Source: Pyrrhosoma nymphula | Taxonomy: Eukaryota > Arthropoda > Insecta > Odonata > Coenagrionidae | Reading direction: 5' to 3' | NCBI GenBank assembly: GCA_963573305.1 | Contig: OY754336.1 | Location: 16,838,699 to 16,902,698 of the forward strand | DNA length: 64,000 bases | Shown here: positions 23,946 through 35,960 of the stretch, in pieces | Numbering within the stretch: the stretch's first letter is position 1 | Layout: every line of letters starts with the position of its first letter | Position numbers and translations under genes: made by a program | Notes under the pieces: model-generated | Database searches by the model: none | What the model saw: the letters and a program-made list of their open reading frames with translations, nothing else | Told to the model about the DNA's origin: nothing

Positions 23946-26900
23946 TTCTTATCTGTCCTCAATGCTGAAAATATCGTCAGCCATCGATCATCTCTCAAAA
24001 TAACCAGCCAACATTATTTCAGACTACGACAGCTAACATTGCTCAGTGACTTATGATGTCTCTCTTTTTTTCCAATGCTTTAACCTACCATTGCCTTTGG
24101 TAATTAATTTTTTGTAATATTTTCATGTTATTTGGTCTTTGGCTTCGGTCAAATGGACTTGTCTCATCGATGGAAGGATATCTTGGTGCCATAATTGTTG
24201 TTTTGGTCAGACCGTCAACGTATTGTTTAGCTTGCTCGTGTAGGATTTCTCCTATGGCATTCATTCCGGAATACGTCTCAACCCTCCTTCTCTCGTATCT
24301 CACAATTCTTACTGCTTCCTCTCCGAGTCCTTCCGCATCGTAGCCTTTTCCTTCCCCCTTGCCACCCCACCCGGCCTAATATTTGGCAAATTCAACCATC
24401 ATCCCCCCCCCTCTCTCCATGCTCTCTTTATCCTTTTTTCATCTCTTCATCCGCCTCAGACGTGTTCCGGAAGGGAAGTGAAATCTCGGGATTCTTTTTT
24501 AGCTCTACGCTTTGGCCATTCAGCTTTTATGACTCGGGGAGTTTTTGCTCGTTTAATCGCGTCTGAGATGAAATAAAAGCCGTTTGGAGCGGAAAAAGAC
24601 TGATGATGGGACACGATGTTCACAAAATGTTTCCGAGATTTCCCGTCTTAACGCTGCTGAAAAAGATGATTAGTTGTTTTTGGAGATCATTTTATCCATG
24701 GTCAATGGTAGAAATATGGATTCTGGGTATTTTTTATAACACGAAGTTAGTTTAGATTTTTGAACACACGTTAAATTGTAGGAATAAATAATAAAATTTA
24801 TCACAGTTTTTTCCTTGACCATCTCTTTACTTCTTTCAGATTTTATTTGATTATGCAATAATATATTTTATCTGCTTTAACAAAATTAATTGCGTAAGTT
24901 TTATGCCAATGGTTATTTAACTATTTACAAAATTTGGCCAGGTCCGGAATTAAAGGAAACGAATTATGATCAAGCTGATGCGCAAGCAGTTGCTTCTACT
25001 TTACCATAAACTTAATTTGACTTATTTGAATTATATTCATGGGTTGGATAAAAATTTTTGAGTTATCAGATGTCTGGTTAACGCTGTGATTAACAAACAT
25101 TTAAACTTGTTATACAGTAATTCAATTGCAAAAAACCTGTTTGGTTAATTCGATACCTAAAACTTGAAAGAAGTTTTTTAATAATTGAATATGATATATT
25201 TTGATAGAGGTTAACCCAAAACTTCTCATCGTGAATACGCAGCAATTTGGCCGTCTTTCACACCTTGACATTTCACGTACGTTTGTTACAGAAAAATAAC
25301 AAATATTGGCAGTCAAGGTACTCTCGTCTGTGAAAGAGATTCTCTATACATTCGAAAGGTGTATGCTTACGGAAGGCTAACGCTTCTCCCGTGATGTTTA
25401 TGTCTCGGGTAAGCGTCAATTTCCCTCTTTGCAATTTCACGACAGAGTATTTATGACCAACGTTGTTGAGAGTGCTTTGAGCCACAATGTGCCATTTTGT
25501 GGTTCCAATTACTTCGTTGCGAGAGACGGAAGCCGAATCGACCTGCGTTTAAACGGATTTCTAGCCATCATCCCCTTTCCAGAATCATCCAGCCACCTTC
25601 GGCGTTGCATGGGAACCGAAACACCCGAATAATATTTAGGTGGAGTAGGTATAATACACTTTGGTAAACGTGGGTTGGGTGGAGTACGGAACGGAAACTG
25701 CTTTCCTCTTTCAAGGGCCTCGTCTTTTGATCGGATATATATATGTATGTACTATGTGCAAGCCTCCACGCTCTCGTCCTTCCTCCTTTGCAAGTCCAAC
25801 CGGATGACAAGGGAATGGTCTCCATTGCTTCTTGTTTTTTTTATCGCCACACTTGGGCTTTCTCATCTTCCATCCGTCCCCCTTTCCGTAAACACGTGAG
25901 ATATGTAAACCCTTAACTTGGGATGCTTTTTTATACCCCAGGTTCTCTTTACGTTTTTCTTGAAGCTATAGGCACTGTCTTCCATGCCGTCATCGTCGTG
26001 CCAGTTTTTTCTGTGGGTTCAATCTTATTATGCTCTCCTGCTGAAACTCAGCGGTTTATACCCCGTCAAAAATTATCTATTGTGTTACAGATCTTTGACT
26101 CTGAGTTAATGTCATTGTTTCCGAATCATTAGTTCCTCAATTTTTAGGTGATTGCTCCTTATATTTGCATAAAACGTCTAGGAACTGAAGTTTTAGCAAC
26201 TGTTAGGTCATATTAATGGTTAGTATAGATTAATATCCCCACAAAATATCTAGCAGCAGCTTAAGAACTAGAGAAATCATATATTTTTCTCCCCGCCCTG
26301 TTTGGGATTAGTTAGTATTCAAAATGGAGAGTTGATGTAAAGACAGTAAACTTGAATCCTTGTTAGGCGATTAAATCATGCAGTACCATTTTGGATAGTT
26401 AGTTATATATTTTAATACTTAAACTCATTGCTTGACGTTATGATATCAAATTGTGCCCAGTTTTTGAGTTCAAATTCCGTGGAAACACCTAGTTAAAGTA
26501 CTTATGGTGTAAATTTAAAAACTCATTAATTTCCTCGAGTTCTCTGATTTTTCTGAACGATGTTAGATAAGTATTTTGGAATGTAATGGTAGTTTTTTTT
26601 ATTTAACTTTTCTTTTGCGTATGTTGTGATTCTAAATAATTTGCTAAGCATGCTATTATCCGTCAATAACTTCGGAAAACCAACGCGAGCTCTACTATTC
26701 AATGTGAGAAGAATTTTTGCAATGCTATTTTTGTTATTTTACTTTAAAATTGTGATTTATAGTGTTGAAAAATGCTTTAAAACATTTCTTCTACGCTTTC
26801 ACTGGTAATCCCTTTATCCCGGATACTACCACGGTGGTGACCACCGTGGCAGTCTCCGGAAAACTTGCGAAGCATTAGCTACCAATATATTAATATGTTG

Positions 26901-28365
26901 CCTTGTAAATGAGGCTTCTCGTGCTCTAATTGGCATTTACGCCATGTTATGTTTACCCAGCATAGCCTATGCTGAAGTATATTCTCGAGCCTTTCTCTAA
27001 TGCCTGTACATGTGCAACCATTGGTCGGTCGATTTCCTTTGTCATATATGAGAAAACCTTTGGGTTTTTCACTTAAAAGACCTTTATCGACCGTCCCATT
27101 TCTTTTCAGGAAAAGGTGACAATGGTTATCTATTACTTGGCATAAAGGAGTTGTGGCCATAAAGAATACACTCATTCATTTTGAGCCTTCCCTCAAGTTG
27201 CCCGCAACCCTTCTTCATGAAATAATGGTAGACAATCGAGCAAGCGAGGAAAAGAAGGCCTATATTTTTTTATGTAATTTCAGTTAAGGATTTCTCTTTT
27301 TACCAGTTCTGAAATCAATCTGAGAGTTCCTTGACTAAGCATTTGCACTTCACCTAAAATTTATGCCTGTTGGAAAATGCATTTCACTTGAACATCAGTG
27401 TCTATGAAAACCTTTGAGGTCTCACATAACTTATTGCAATACTCTTACGGCTCCTTTCCTTTGAAAAGGAGACATTGGATAAGATAAAAGGCTCTCTAAA
27501 ATAACAATTCACAATATCTTGGAAAATAATCCGTCATTCTAGGCTTTTAAAATTGCTCACACAGGCAAAGAGTGATCACTCCAGACTTTCTCTGGGTAAG
27601 CTTTGGTAATAATAGCAGGAAAACCCACAGTAACACGATTGCTCCAATCAGGATAACAATCCAATTCCTTATTCCCGTTGTATAGATCTAAGACTTGCAT
27701 GCTATTCGCATTGGCCTCTGGGGAATCTCCTTTCCTCGACTTACCTCTCGTGGTATTATTACCGTTCAGGCTGTAACAAGACGAGTCGTGGCCGCAGGGC
27801 CTGTCCTTAGAATCACCGAGGAACAACAGGGCGATGGTTACGAGTCCCTCCGCGAAGGAGCAATTGACGGCATCCCCGCGCCGTCATTGCGAAATTAATT
27901 TCACCCTCTCCATCCAGTGGGAGGCAGCGATGCGGAAGGACTAAGGGCGCTATTTCATCCCCCGCACGACGCATCTCGTTCGTCAGCTGTTATCGCGTCC
28001 AACCTCTGCTCAATTTCCACCCTCGTTCATTCCCCCTCTCTCCCCCTTGTGATCACATTCTGCCGAGGGATTCCCAAGCAATCTCACTCCCCGCCCCCAG
28101 CGCTCTTCACTTCAATATTCGCTCTCCTATAACAGAAGGAAGTGACCTCGCCATCAAAGCTGTTTCGGTGGGATAAAACTTAAAAAAAAACTCCGTGGAG
28201 TTGTCATGACGTCAATTTATTATTTCTTTCTTGTATGCAGGGTACAATTTTGGGGTACCTGTAACTTAACCCTCTTATTTGCAAATGTCTGGTCTCGAGC
28301 TTGATGAGTCATTCTTTCATCATTTTAGTATATTTTTTTAAGTTAAAACCGTTATATTTCTAGCA
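23946..28365. other. Mostly unique AT-rich spacer
   Basis: No frame above 98 codons and no recognisable domain. A short perfect palindrome, CCACGGTGGTGACCACCGTGG, occurs at about 26831-26851. Small C/T-rich stretches occur at 24330-24440 and 28000-28130. Confidence 0.55.
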
Positions 28366-28790
28366 CAATTAAGTTTCTTCTCTAATTCTTACTTTCTTGC
28401 TTTAAATGTATTCCTTACATAGCCTCTTTCTTGCTTTACAATTATCTTTCTTCTACAATTCTTCTTTTCTTGCTTAACATATCTTCTTTATATAGCTTCT
28501 TTCTTGCTTTACAATTTATTATATCATACCTACCCTTCTAATGTCATATGTTTCGATTAATACATGCGTGTATGTGTTCTTAATATGTTAATTATGTTAC
28601 CTGACGTGTTAATTATGTTACCTTTTCTAATGTGTGTAATTTTAGCTGTGTCTGTTGTTCATTCTTGTGTTTGTTTTTCTCTGGTTTGTGTTTCTTTGGC
28701 TTGTGTTCCTATTTGGCACGTACTTTTTTCTTGCTTTAAAATTGTTTCTTCTTCTAATTCTTCATTTCTAGTTTTACATATCATTAAATA
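28366..28790. repeat. Diverged T-rich tandem repeat
   Basis: A block of about 60-75 bp built from TTTCTTCTCTAATTCTTC, TTTCTTGCTTTACA and ACATA...TTC recurs at about 28370, 28440 and again near 28725. A second short duplication, GTTAATTATGTTACCT, lies at about 28588 and 28606. Frames through it are hydrophobic and low-complexity. Confidence 0.6.
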
Positions 28791-30322
28791 AAACTTATTC
28801 TCTTTTCTTCCTCCATCTTTCATCTCCATAATGTTCAATTTTACCTGTGTTCTTGGGTAATTATCTCGCCTTGGATGTTTGCCTTATTGAAACCTAGTAT
28901 TTTATATACTTTTTTCGGGGTTACTGTAGTAACTTCTGCCAAGGTTGCTGCGGTTCCAGATCTTTGAGGTTTGTAAAATATGAAAGTCAAAACATTTTAT
29001 CCGAAGCACAAATTAATACAAGAAGGGTCCATCGCTGCCTGTTTTATGATTTTTATTGTCAGTCCCATATTTCTCTCTCTTATTTTCGTCGTAATCAAGG
29101 TCTAAGAGCTATTTTTTCTCATTATATTTAAGGTATATTGAGAAATATTTCTGTGCCCATGGGGAAAATCTTCAGCGAAATAGCTCCTCTTTAAATTCGC
29201 TATCCATTTTTCTCTTGATACCTTGTACGTTGATGCAAGCACAATTTATTATTTATTTATGCATGCGAAAGGGTTTTCATCAACACGAACACTTAAAAAG
29301 CTTAGTAAGAGATCGATTTTGCAAAATATCTGTGGGCATGAATATCTTTGCATTAAGTAATCAAGTCAAAGACTTACTAGTAAAGAGGATCATGCATATT
29401 TTATAATTATTTGTAGTTTCTGTACAGCACTCCAATTCTTTTCCCAGATATTACACAAATTAAAAGAATTATATACTATAAGTGCGGATGAAGTCTGTGC
29501 TAACAGATGGGAACTAACGTTTTAATTTTTTTATTTACCGTGAAATACCGATTGATATACCGTGTTAGACTGGATATTTTTTTTCTATCATTAATGTCTA
29601 ATGTATATGATCCAGTTTTATTTCTCCGTGTTAACTTTAAATTGATGTTTCCAACCTCGAATTATCGTGCACTTTTACGCACCGATTGTATAGCGGTGAA
29701 ATCATCGGACTAATTATTATCAATAGCTGCATTGTGTCCGCGTGTTCTCAATATGTTATTCATCTATAAATATCACTGATCTCCACGTCATGGGCAGGTT
29801 TCTTATAGATGAAATGAAACATGTCTTTGCACTGATGTCACTGGAAAATAACATATAACCAGCCTGACAATCCATTTACGTAAACGGTCCTCAAGTACCT
29901 TGGTCGCAGTGTTAGGAATTAGTGAGTACATATTCTTTCATTTCTCTTTCTGACTTAATGGATTTAAGTTTCGAATTAGGTGAATCATGAATTCTTTTTT
30001 TATTGCTCTCTTCTTACTGAGTTATTTTCCTGCTTCATTCTTTTCGCGTTTCGTGTCAATTCAAGCACCACGAGAGGCTTCCTTTGCTCTCGTTCCCCGC
30101 CTGCCCTCATTTTAGTCCCATTTTTCCTCCTTCGTTTGACGTACCTCTTACCTTGTCGTCAATGCTGTTTTTCCAATGCAATGTAGCGCTCCCCGTGAGT
30201 GATGCTCCTTAATAAATTAGATTTACTTATTTTAAAAGGCGCCCTTTTTTCTAATGTGTAAGCGAAACTCAGAAAATTGTACAATGAAAAACGATCAAAC
30301 ATCGCATCAATAAGACGTTAGT
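28791..30322. other. AT-rich spacer up to the LINE target site
   Basis: No gene seen; frames stay below 70 codons. The stretch ends at the left copy of the LINE target duplication. Confidence 0.55.
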
Positions 30323-30624
30323 AATAGTTATTTTCTCTTCCCTTGGGCTAAAACCTTATCGTGGTGGAAGGGCTTGCGTGCTCCAATGACCCCTAGAGCT
30401 GAACTGGCGGGGGCAATGCTCCTGGTAGGGTCAACCATGCCAGATTGGTCGAAGGTTAGGAGACAGACGAATAGTAGTCCGCGCAGCGTGTGTACCTCAG
30501 TGAGGCGGCTGCAAAAGGCATCTGACCCCAGTGGGGCGGCCTCTGAAGTGATGGTGTCACGTAAAAAACACTATTGAGTAAGGCCACGGAATACTATCTC
30601 AACTAAAATAAAAACCTTGAAATT

Positions 30625-32142
30625 ATGGACAGTTCTCCAATGATAATGAATTCTTGCAACCACGAGACTCGGCCCAGAGGACCCGGCAGCGGTGGGAGCA
30701 AGGCCCCTGCGGTCGTCATCACACGAAATCCTTGCTCAGACGTAGTAGCAGCAGAGGAAAAGAGGATAAAGAAGAGGCACGAAACTATCAGAATAGGCAC
30801 GTGGAATGTTAGGACTATTCTGAGGGTGGGGAAGCTAGAGAATATAAAGAAAGAAATGGAGAGGGTGGGTGTCATCAGACATCATGGGTCTGGGTCATGG
30901 GGAAGTAAGATGGAAGGATGACGGGGACTACTGGAGCGATGACTATAGAGTAATTTATAATGGAGGGAATGAAAGTCAGCAAGGGGTTGCATTCGTAATG
31001 AATAGGAAACTAGGTAGAAAAGTAATGCATACAGAACAGGTGAGTGATAGGATTGTAGTCGTGGAACTAAAGGTAGATCCAACGAATTTAGTTATAATAC
31101 AGGTTTATATGCCTACCTCTAATCATAAAGAGGAGGAGGAAGATGTGGTATATGATCAGCTAGAGGAAATAATTGGTAGGATACCTGGGAGTAAGCACTT
31201 AGTGGTAACGGGGGATTGGAACGCGGTGGTGGGCGAAGGAAGAGATGGGAGGGAGGTGGGCGATTACGGGCTAGGAAGGAGAAACGACCGGGGCAATAAA
31301 GCTGTGGAGTTTTTCCGTAGAAATAACCTAGTAATTACAAATACATGGTTCAGACATCATCCTCGACGTAGATACACTTGGAAGAAGCCGGGAGACACAG
31401 ATAGGTTCCAGATAGATTATATAATGGTTCGTCACAGATGCAGGAATAGTGTTAAAAACTCGCATACTTATCCAGGAGCTGATGCAGACACAGACCACAA
31501 CTTATTAGTCATGAAATGTCGGGTAAAAATGAAAAAGATAAGAATTGGAATGGTACGAAAGTGGAATACGGAGGTATTAACTGTGGCAATGAAGAAGTAT
31601 CTAGAGAAAGTGGATAAGATAATGGGTGAGGATCATGGAGTTAGATCAGTGGAAGATGAATGGGGAAGTTTGAAAAATGAAATTGTAGAAGCGGCGAAAG
31701 CAACGGTAGGCGTAGTGAGTGCAACTAAAATTAGAAAACCATGGATCACGAAAGAGATGATAAGGGAGATGGAGGAGAGAAGGAAATGGAAGAGCGTGAA
31801 CTCAGAGCTAGGTAAGAGAAAATACCGAGAATTAAATAACAGGCTTAGAAGAGAATCAAAGAAAGCAAGAGAGGCGTGGTGGAGAGAACAGATCGATTCG
31901 CTAGAGAAATACCAAAAAGAAGGAAGAGCAGATGCATTATATAGGAAATTAAAGGAACTGACGGGTGGTAATAAGGGACAGGGAACTACAACGATAACAG
32001 GCAAGACGGAAAAGGTGATCGTAGAACCGAAAGAGATCCAGGAGAGGTGGAAGGAGTATGTTGAAAAGCTGTATGTTAAGGAAATTAGGCCCAAAATGTT
32101 AGACATAGAAAGGGAAGACGATATCGACAGAGATAGTGTGGG
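30625..32142 (+). pseudogene. RTE LINE endonuclease domain and linker (broken)
   Basis: Endonuclease-exonuclease-phosphatase fold, which nicks target DNA in the nucleus to prime reverse transcription. An ATG at 30625 opens a frame with IRIGTWNVRT (catalytic Asn at 30805-30807) up to about 30870. A frameshift there moves the reading to a second frame that carries GLGHGEVRWK (catalytic Glu at 30902), then GVAFVMN, VYMPTSN, VVTGDWNAVVG near 31205-31235, the QIDYIMV segment near 31410, and the DTDHNLL end motif near 31490-31505. All the usual endonuclease landmarks are present, so the break is recent or mild. After about 31530 comes the charged linker (KKIRIGMVRKWNT, REMEERRKWKS, RRESKKAREAWWREQ) that joins the domain to the reverse transcriptase. 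The frame runs into foreign DNA at about 32143. Confidence 0.9.
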
Positions 32143-32390
32143 TCGCTGACGGGTAAGTTGGAAGAAATGCGAACAGCTCATATGACACCATTTATTTACA
32201 ATACACGAGCTACACTCAGGCGTGGCGATTGTCGACTCTGCTTCGGTGGCTTGTCCGCCGGTCTTATATAGTGCTGAAAACATCGCGTAGGGTTCGATGC
32301 GGCAGCCTCGCAGCGTTGGCCGTCTCACTTGCCGTTTTGACTTGCCACACTGGATCGGAGATAAGCTTGACTCGCCACAATGGCATCGGA
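32143..32390 (-). mobile_element. LTR-like insertion inside the LINE
   Basis: About 248 bp splits the LINE coding sequence between ...DRDSVG and PSILDSEIERAL. The frame resumes cleanly at 32390, so this DNA is foreign to the LINE. On the minus strand it looks like a solo LTR: a TATATAAG box (32263-32270) lies downstream of GC-rich DNA, and about 75 bp further is AATAAA (32191-32196). It starts with two copies of a ~23-bp repeat (32337-32358 and 32367-32389). Possible ends are TGTGGCGAG and CCCGTCA, but no clear 4-6 bp duplication is visible. A SINE or a partial retrovirus-like end is possible. Confidence 0.5.
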
Positions 32391-33849
32391 CCAAGTATTC
32401 TAGATAGCGAAATCGAAAGAGCTCTACGAGACATGAAAAGGAATAAGGAGGTGGGAATTGATGACATACCTGCAGACTTTTTAAAGAGCATGGGGAAGAG
32501 CGGAAGGGGCAAAACGTTTTGCGCTTATTCGTAGGATTTATGAGGATGGAGTGTGGCCGGAAGACTTCGCGAAGACTGTACTAATTCCTATACCAAAGAA
32601 GAGCAAGGCAAAAACGTGCGAATACTATAGGACAATAAGCTTAATATCCCACGCGGCCAAAGTAGTTCTGAGAATTATAAACAGAAGACTAGAGAAGAAG
32701 GCAAATGAATACCTGGGTGACGACCAGTTCGGGTTTAGGAGAGGGACGGGAACGCGAGACGCTATAGCGGTGATGAGGACGCTAGTAGAAAGAAACTTAG
32801 AGTATGGGCAGGATGTTTTTGCATGCTTCATAGATTTCGAGAAGGCTTTTGATCGGGTGGAATGGACGATATTAATGGGAGTGTTGAAGAAATTATGGGT
32901 TGATTGGAGGGACAGGCGTCTGATGCGGAATGTGTTTATGAACCAGACGGCACAGGTTAGGGTAGCCTATGGCGAATCGGGATGGGCCACGATAGGACGG
33001 GGAGTGTGGCAAGGGTGCCCACTATCGCCGTTGCTTTTTAATGTGCATTCAGAAGAAATGGTAAGGGAGGCATTGGGGGAGGAGGAGGTAGGAATAAAAG
33101 TAGGAGGGGAGCTGATAAAATCAGTGAGATTTGCAGATGAACAAGCATTGGTTAATAATTCTGCCAAGGGGTTACAGTCAATGGTGAATGCATTAGAGGT
33201 GCAGTGCAAAAAGTATGGGATGAAGATAAACCACAAGAAAGCGGAAGTTATGAGATTTTCTAGAAGTAAGAAGGTGGGGCTGAATGTAAGGTAGGGAGGG
33301 CAGAAAATAGAGCAGGTCGAGCAGTTTACGTATCTGGGTAGTATTTTGGAAGAGAATGGGTTTAGTGGGAAGGACATCAGATGCAGAATTGCGTTAGCTA
33401 AAGAAGCATTTTCTAAGAGAAGGGAATTGATGAGGGGTGGTCTGAGATGAGACGTAAAGAAGAGGCGGGTGAAATCTTTAATATGGAGCGTGGCGCTCTA
33501 TGGGTCGGAAACTTGGTTATTGCGAATGAAGGATGTGCGTAGACTTGAGGCGTTTGAGATTTGGGTTTGGAGAAGGATGGAGAAGGTGAGCTAGATGGCG
33601 AGAAAGACGAACGAGGAGGCATTGGATATGGTCGGAGAGGAGAGGAAGCTTGTGGCAGAGATTCGGAGAAGGCAGAAGAGATGGATGAAGGAGGTTTTGA
33701 GAGGAGAGGGCATGTTGAAGAGAGTGATAGAGGGGAGAACACTGGGGAAGTGTGGAAGAGGAAGAAAGAGGATAGGAATTGTGGACGAAATAAGAGGAGG
33801 TAGAAGATATGAAGAGTTGAAAAGGGATATAATAGCGCGCCATCCTTAG
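32390..33849 (+). pseudogene. RTE LINE reverse transcriptase (broken, FADE catalytic motif)
   Basis: RNA-templated DNA polymerase of the same element. It begins with SEIERALRDMKRNKEVGIDD in one frame and shifts near 32515 to a frame that keeps the rest: YEDGVWPEDF, LIPIPKKSK, LISHAAKVVLRIINRRLE, DDQFGFRRGTGTRDAI, then box A FACFIDFEKAFDRVEW (about 32816-32863, catalytic Asp present). Next are GVWQGCPLSPLLFN (about 33002-33043) and box C. Box C reads RFADEQAL (33127-33150), where family members have FADD, so the second catalytic Asp is Glu. Stops at 33292 (TAG), 33448 (TGA) and 33592 (TAG) interrupt the thumb and C-terminal part (EQFTYLGSIL, SVALYGSETWLL, RRMEKVS), and the frame ends at 33849. 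It cannot give a working enzyme. Confidence 0.9.
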
Positions 33850-33954
33850 GAAGGAAAGCGAGACAATGTCAATGAAATTGGGATGCAGAAAGGGGGCTGT
33901 CCAAGAACCTACCAATCAGCTGGTAGAATACTTGAATGAATGAATAGTTATTTT

Positions 33955-35330
33955 GCTATCCAACTTGAAGAAAGTCAAAAACTATTTCCGATTATCCCCA
34001 TACTATTTTATTTTCTATTTTTCACATGACTTTCTCTCTCTACATTATCGTTTACCCTTGCCACTAGGATGAAACGCAGAAATCAATCATTGCAGAATCA
34101 TGATCTCCTACAAATTATGTGTTTCGCTAATATTATTTAATTCTGTCTTTTACTTCTGTTCGTGCATTCATTTGTTGCCGTTCAAGACGTAATATATTTT
34201 CTGCTATTACTTTTCTTCAATCAACTAGCAGCATTTAAAAGAAAACATAAAAAATAATTTGTCTATTTCTAATTTGGTGGATTTCATGTTAATTCGTCAG
34301 TAGAATCGCACCAAGCTTTGTATTTGTATATAATATTCCTACGTTCCTGATTTCGTGATTTCGTTCTCTCATGATTTGAGACCTAAACTTGCATGCAACC
34401 CGATGTCCTCCCCCTAACTCCGCCTTTCCGTACTCTTTGCGTTTCCTTCTATCCGCCTTGTTATGCATCTCAGGGTTGCAACAGGCGACTGGATTGTTGA
34501 CCGTTGGTTCTTCGGTCGATTTCGACCTCTTGCATCTTCTCAATCCCTCTCTCTCTCTCTGACCATATCCGTCCCAAACCGAGGTGATGCCCACTCGATT
34601 CGTGGTCGTCTGTAAATGCATTCATTCGTTCCCAACGCGTCGCTCGGTGTGACTGCTCCCCCGTAAGTTCATTGTCCGCTTCTCCCACCCCTCCCTTGTC
34701 TCCCCTCTCCTAACCTCACCCTTCCCCCCCCTCCTTTCACCTAAGGTGCGTTCGTGCGGATACATAGAGAGGGTTTCATGGTAATTTCTCAGTGCTCCAC
34801 TTCCATTTACTGAAAGAGAATTATTTCCGAGTCAGCTGAGCGCCGATTTTAATTTCCGATCGCTGTCGGATGTTCGCAGCTACGACACTTGAGGACGGTT
34901 CTCCGAAGAATGACGCGGATTTTGGCGGCGCAGTCACCCTGAATTCTTATGAGCTGTGACCGGAATTCGGTGGATCACGGTCGCCGACTTTTGTTTTGAA
35001 TTTTTCTTTTTTCTTTCCCAGATTGATTATTATTTTGGTTTATTCTTGGCTATCATTTTCTTTGGAACAATATTCATCGGCATAATTGTATTTTTATAAA
35101 ACTAAGAGATAGCGGCGGTTAGTGACAACCGCAGTAGTTTCTCATACACTTTCAGAAATATTCTTCATGATTCTCAATTATTGGAATCATGAAATTTTCT
35201 TTGTATATAATCTTCAATATGTACATTTATAAAGCCATAAATGAAATAAAGGAAATGTTAATAAAACCAAGGTGGTTTGTGGAATTAATCAGGGAGACAG
35301 ATTCGCTGCTAAAATTGGGCAGCAAATCAC
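33955..35330. other. Spacer, no gene seen
   Basis: AT-rich to 34290, mixed to 34900 with a (TC)n stretch at 34543-34560, then AT-rich. A small hairpin, GCGGTTAGTGACAACCGC, lies at about 35114. No domain-bearing frame. Confidence 0.5.
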
Positions 35331-35334
35331 GCGC

Positions 35335-35460
35335 AAGTGGAAGAATTTTATTGCCTGGGAAGCAGGATCGCCAGCAATGGAAGATGCAAGAAAGACACTG
35401 TCAACAGAATAGCCCAAGCAAAGAAGGCTTTCTACCATTCTAAGAGGAGTCTGCTGCATG
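35335..35460 (+). pseudogene. Short LINE reverse-transcriptase thumb fragment
   Basis: The plus frame from 35337 reads VEEFYCLGSRIASNGRCKKD, then TVNRIAQAKKAFYHSKRSLL. It aligns in order with the VEQFTYLGSILEENG...RIALAKEAFSKRREL segment of the RTE element at 33313-33430 in this window, so it is a scrap of a related LINE. Nothing of the catalytic region remains and the frame loses similarity after about 35455. Confidence 0.7.
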
Positions 35461-35835
35461 TAGTATTGATATTTGACTCCTTTCCATTTTCATTGATACT
35501 ATATGTATACCGATACCTTTACCGTCTTTTTTACAACCACCATCCTCTTCCTCCAGGCACAATTTATATTTTACGCGTGACAATATATTTACAACGGCAC
35601 TATAGAGAACAATTTTAACGGATGGGTCGAGGAAAGGTTGGACATGCGAAGAGCAGGAGATAAGAGATCGTGTAAGACGAACGACTCCCGAGGATATGTG
35701 AACTATCTTCATCGGTACATCACCTCTAGTAATAGATAATACTCTAGACATATTTTCGAAAAATCTTCCTCCGTCTTGCAGTAGTCGCTAATCATTCTAC
35801 TTTTTTATTTCAGGCTTTCCCGGCGATTGATACTA

Positions 35836-35960
35836 ATGAGTTCTTCTCGGGTTTCCCACCGGGTTAGTCTCCGAGCGTTGATAATGGTAGGAAAGCCTTC
35901 TGCCGAAACGTCGGTGATCATGGAGAGCCTAACCCGGTGGGATATCCGAGAAGAACTCAT
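35836..35960 (+). ncRNA. Penelope-type hammerhead-ribozyme-like structure in a long inverted repeat
   Basis: The arms at 35836-35872 and 35922-35960 are near-perfect inverted repeats (ATGAGTTCTTCTCGG..., CCCACCGGGTTAG, CTCC) and would form an extended stem I. Between them lies a hammerhead-like core: TTGATAA (35878-35884), one unpaired T, stem II GGTAG (35886-35890) with CTGCC (35900-35904), GAAA (35905-35908), and a minimal ACGT stem III ending in GTC (cleavage expected after 35912). The consensus core CUGAUGA is changed at C3 to U and at G8 to A. Those two bases pair with each other in the folded ribozyme, so the change keeps a pair. Such motifs are known from Penelope-like elements; no enzyme of one is present here. 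Confidence 0.6.

Larger units (their letters stand above)
30335..33942 (+). mobile_element. Full-length RTE-clade non-LTR retrotransposon (inactive)
   Basis: The element is bracketed by a perfect 12-bp duplication, AATAGTTATTTT (30323-30334 and 33943-33954), and ends in a short tandem tail (TGAATGAATG), as RTE-type LINEs do. The total is 3608 bp, or about 3.36 kb without an internal insertion of ~248 bp, which fits the usual RTE length. It has a 290-bp 5' leader, an apurinic-type endonuclease, a reverse transcriptase and a short 3' tail with no long poly(A). The coding region carries two frameshifts, an insertion, three in-frame stops and a changed catalytic motif. The clade comes from the shape of the endonuclease and reverse-transcriptase motifs, not from a tree. 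Confidence 0.9.

Noticed and set aside
24601..24630. CTGATGATGGGACACGATG as a fifth hammerhead
   Set aside because: The core start is right but no stem II or GAAA follows at the needed spacing.
26831..26851. Perfect palindrome CCACGGTGGTGACCACCGTGG as a regulatory site
   Set aside because: No known binding motif or element context; a single short palindrome is not enough.
31035..31050. CAGGTGAGT as a second ratchet point
   Set aside because: It lies inside the LINE coding sequence and has no pyrimidine tract before it.
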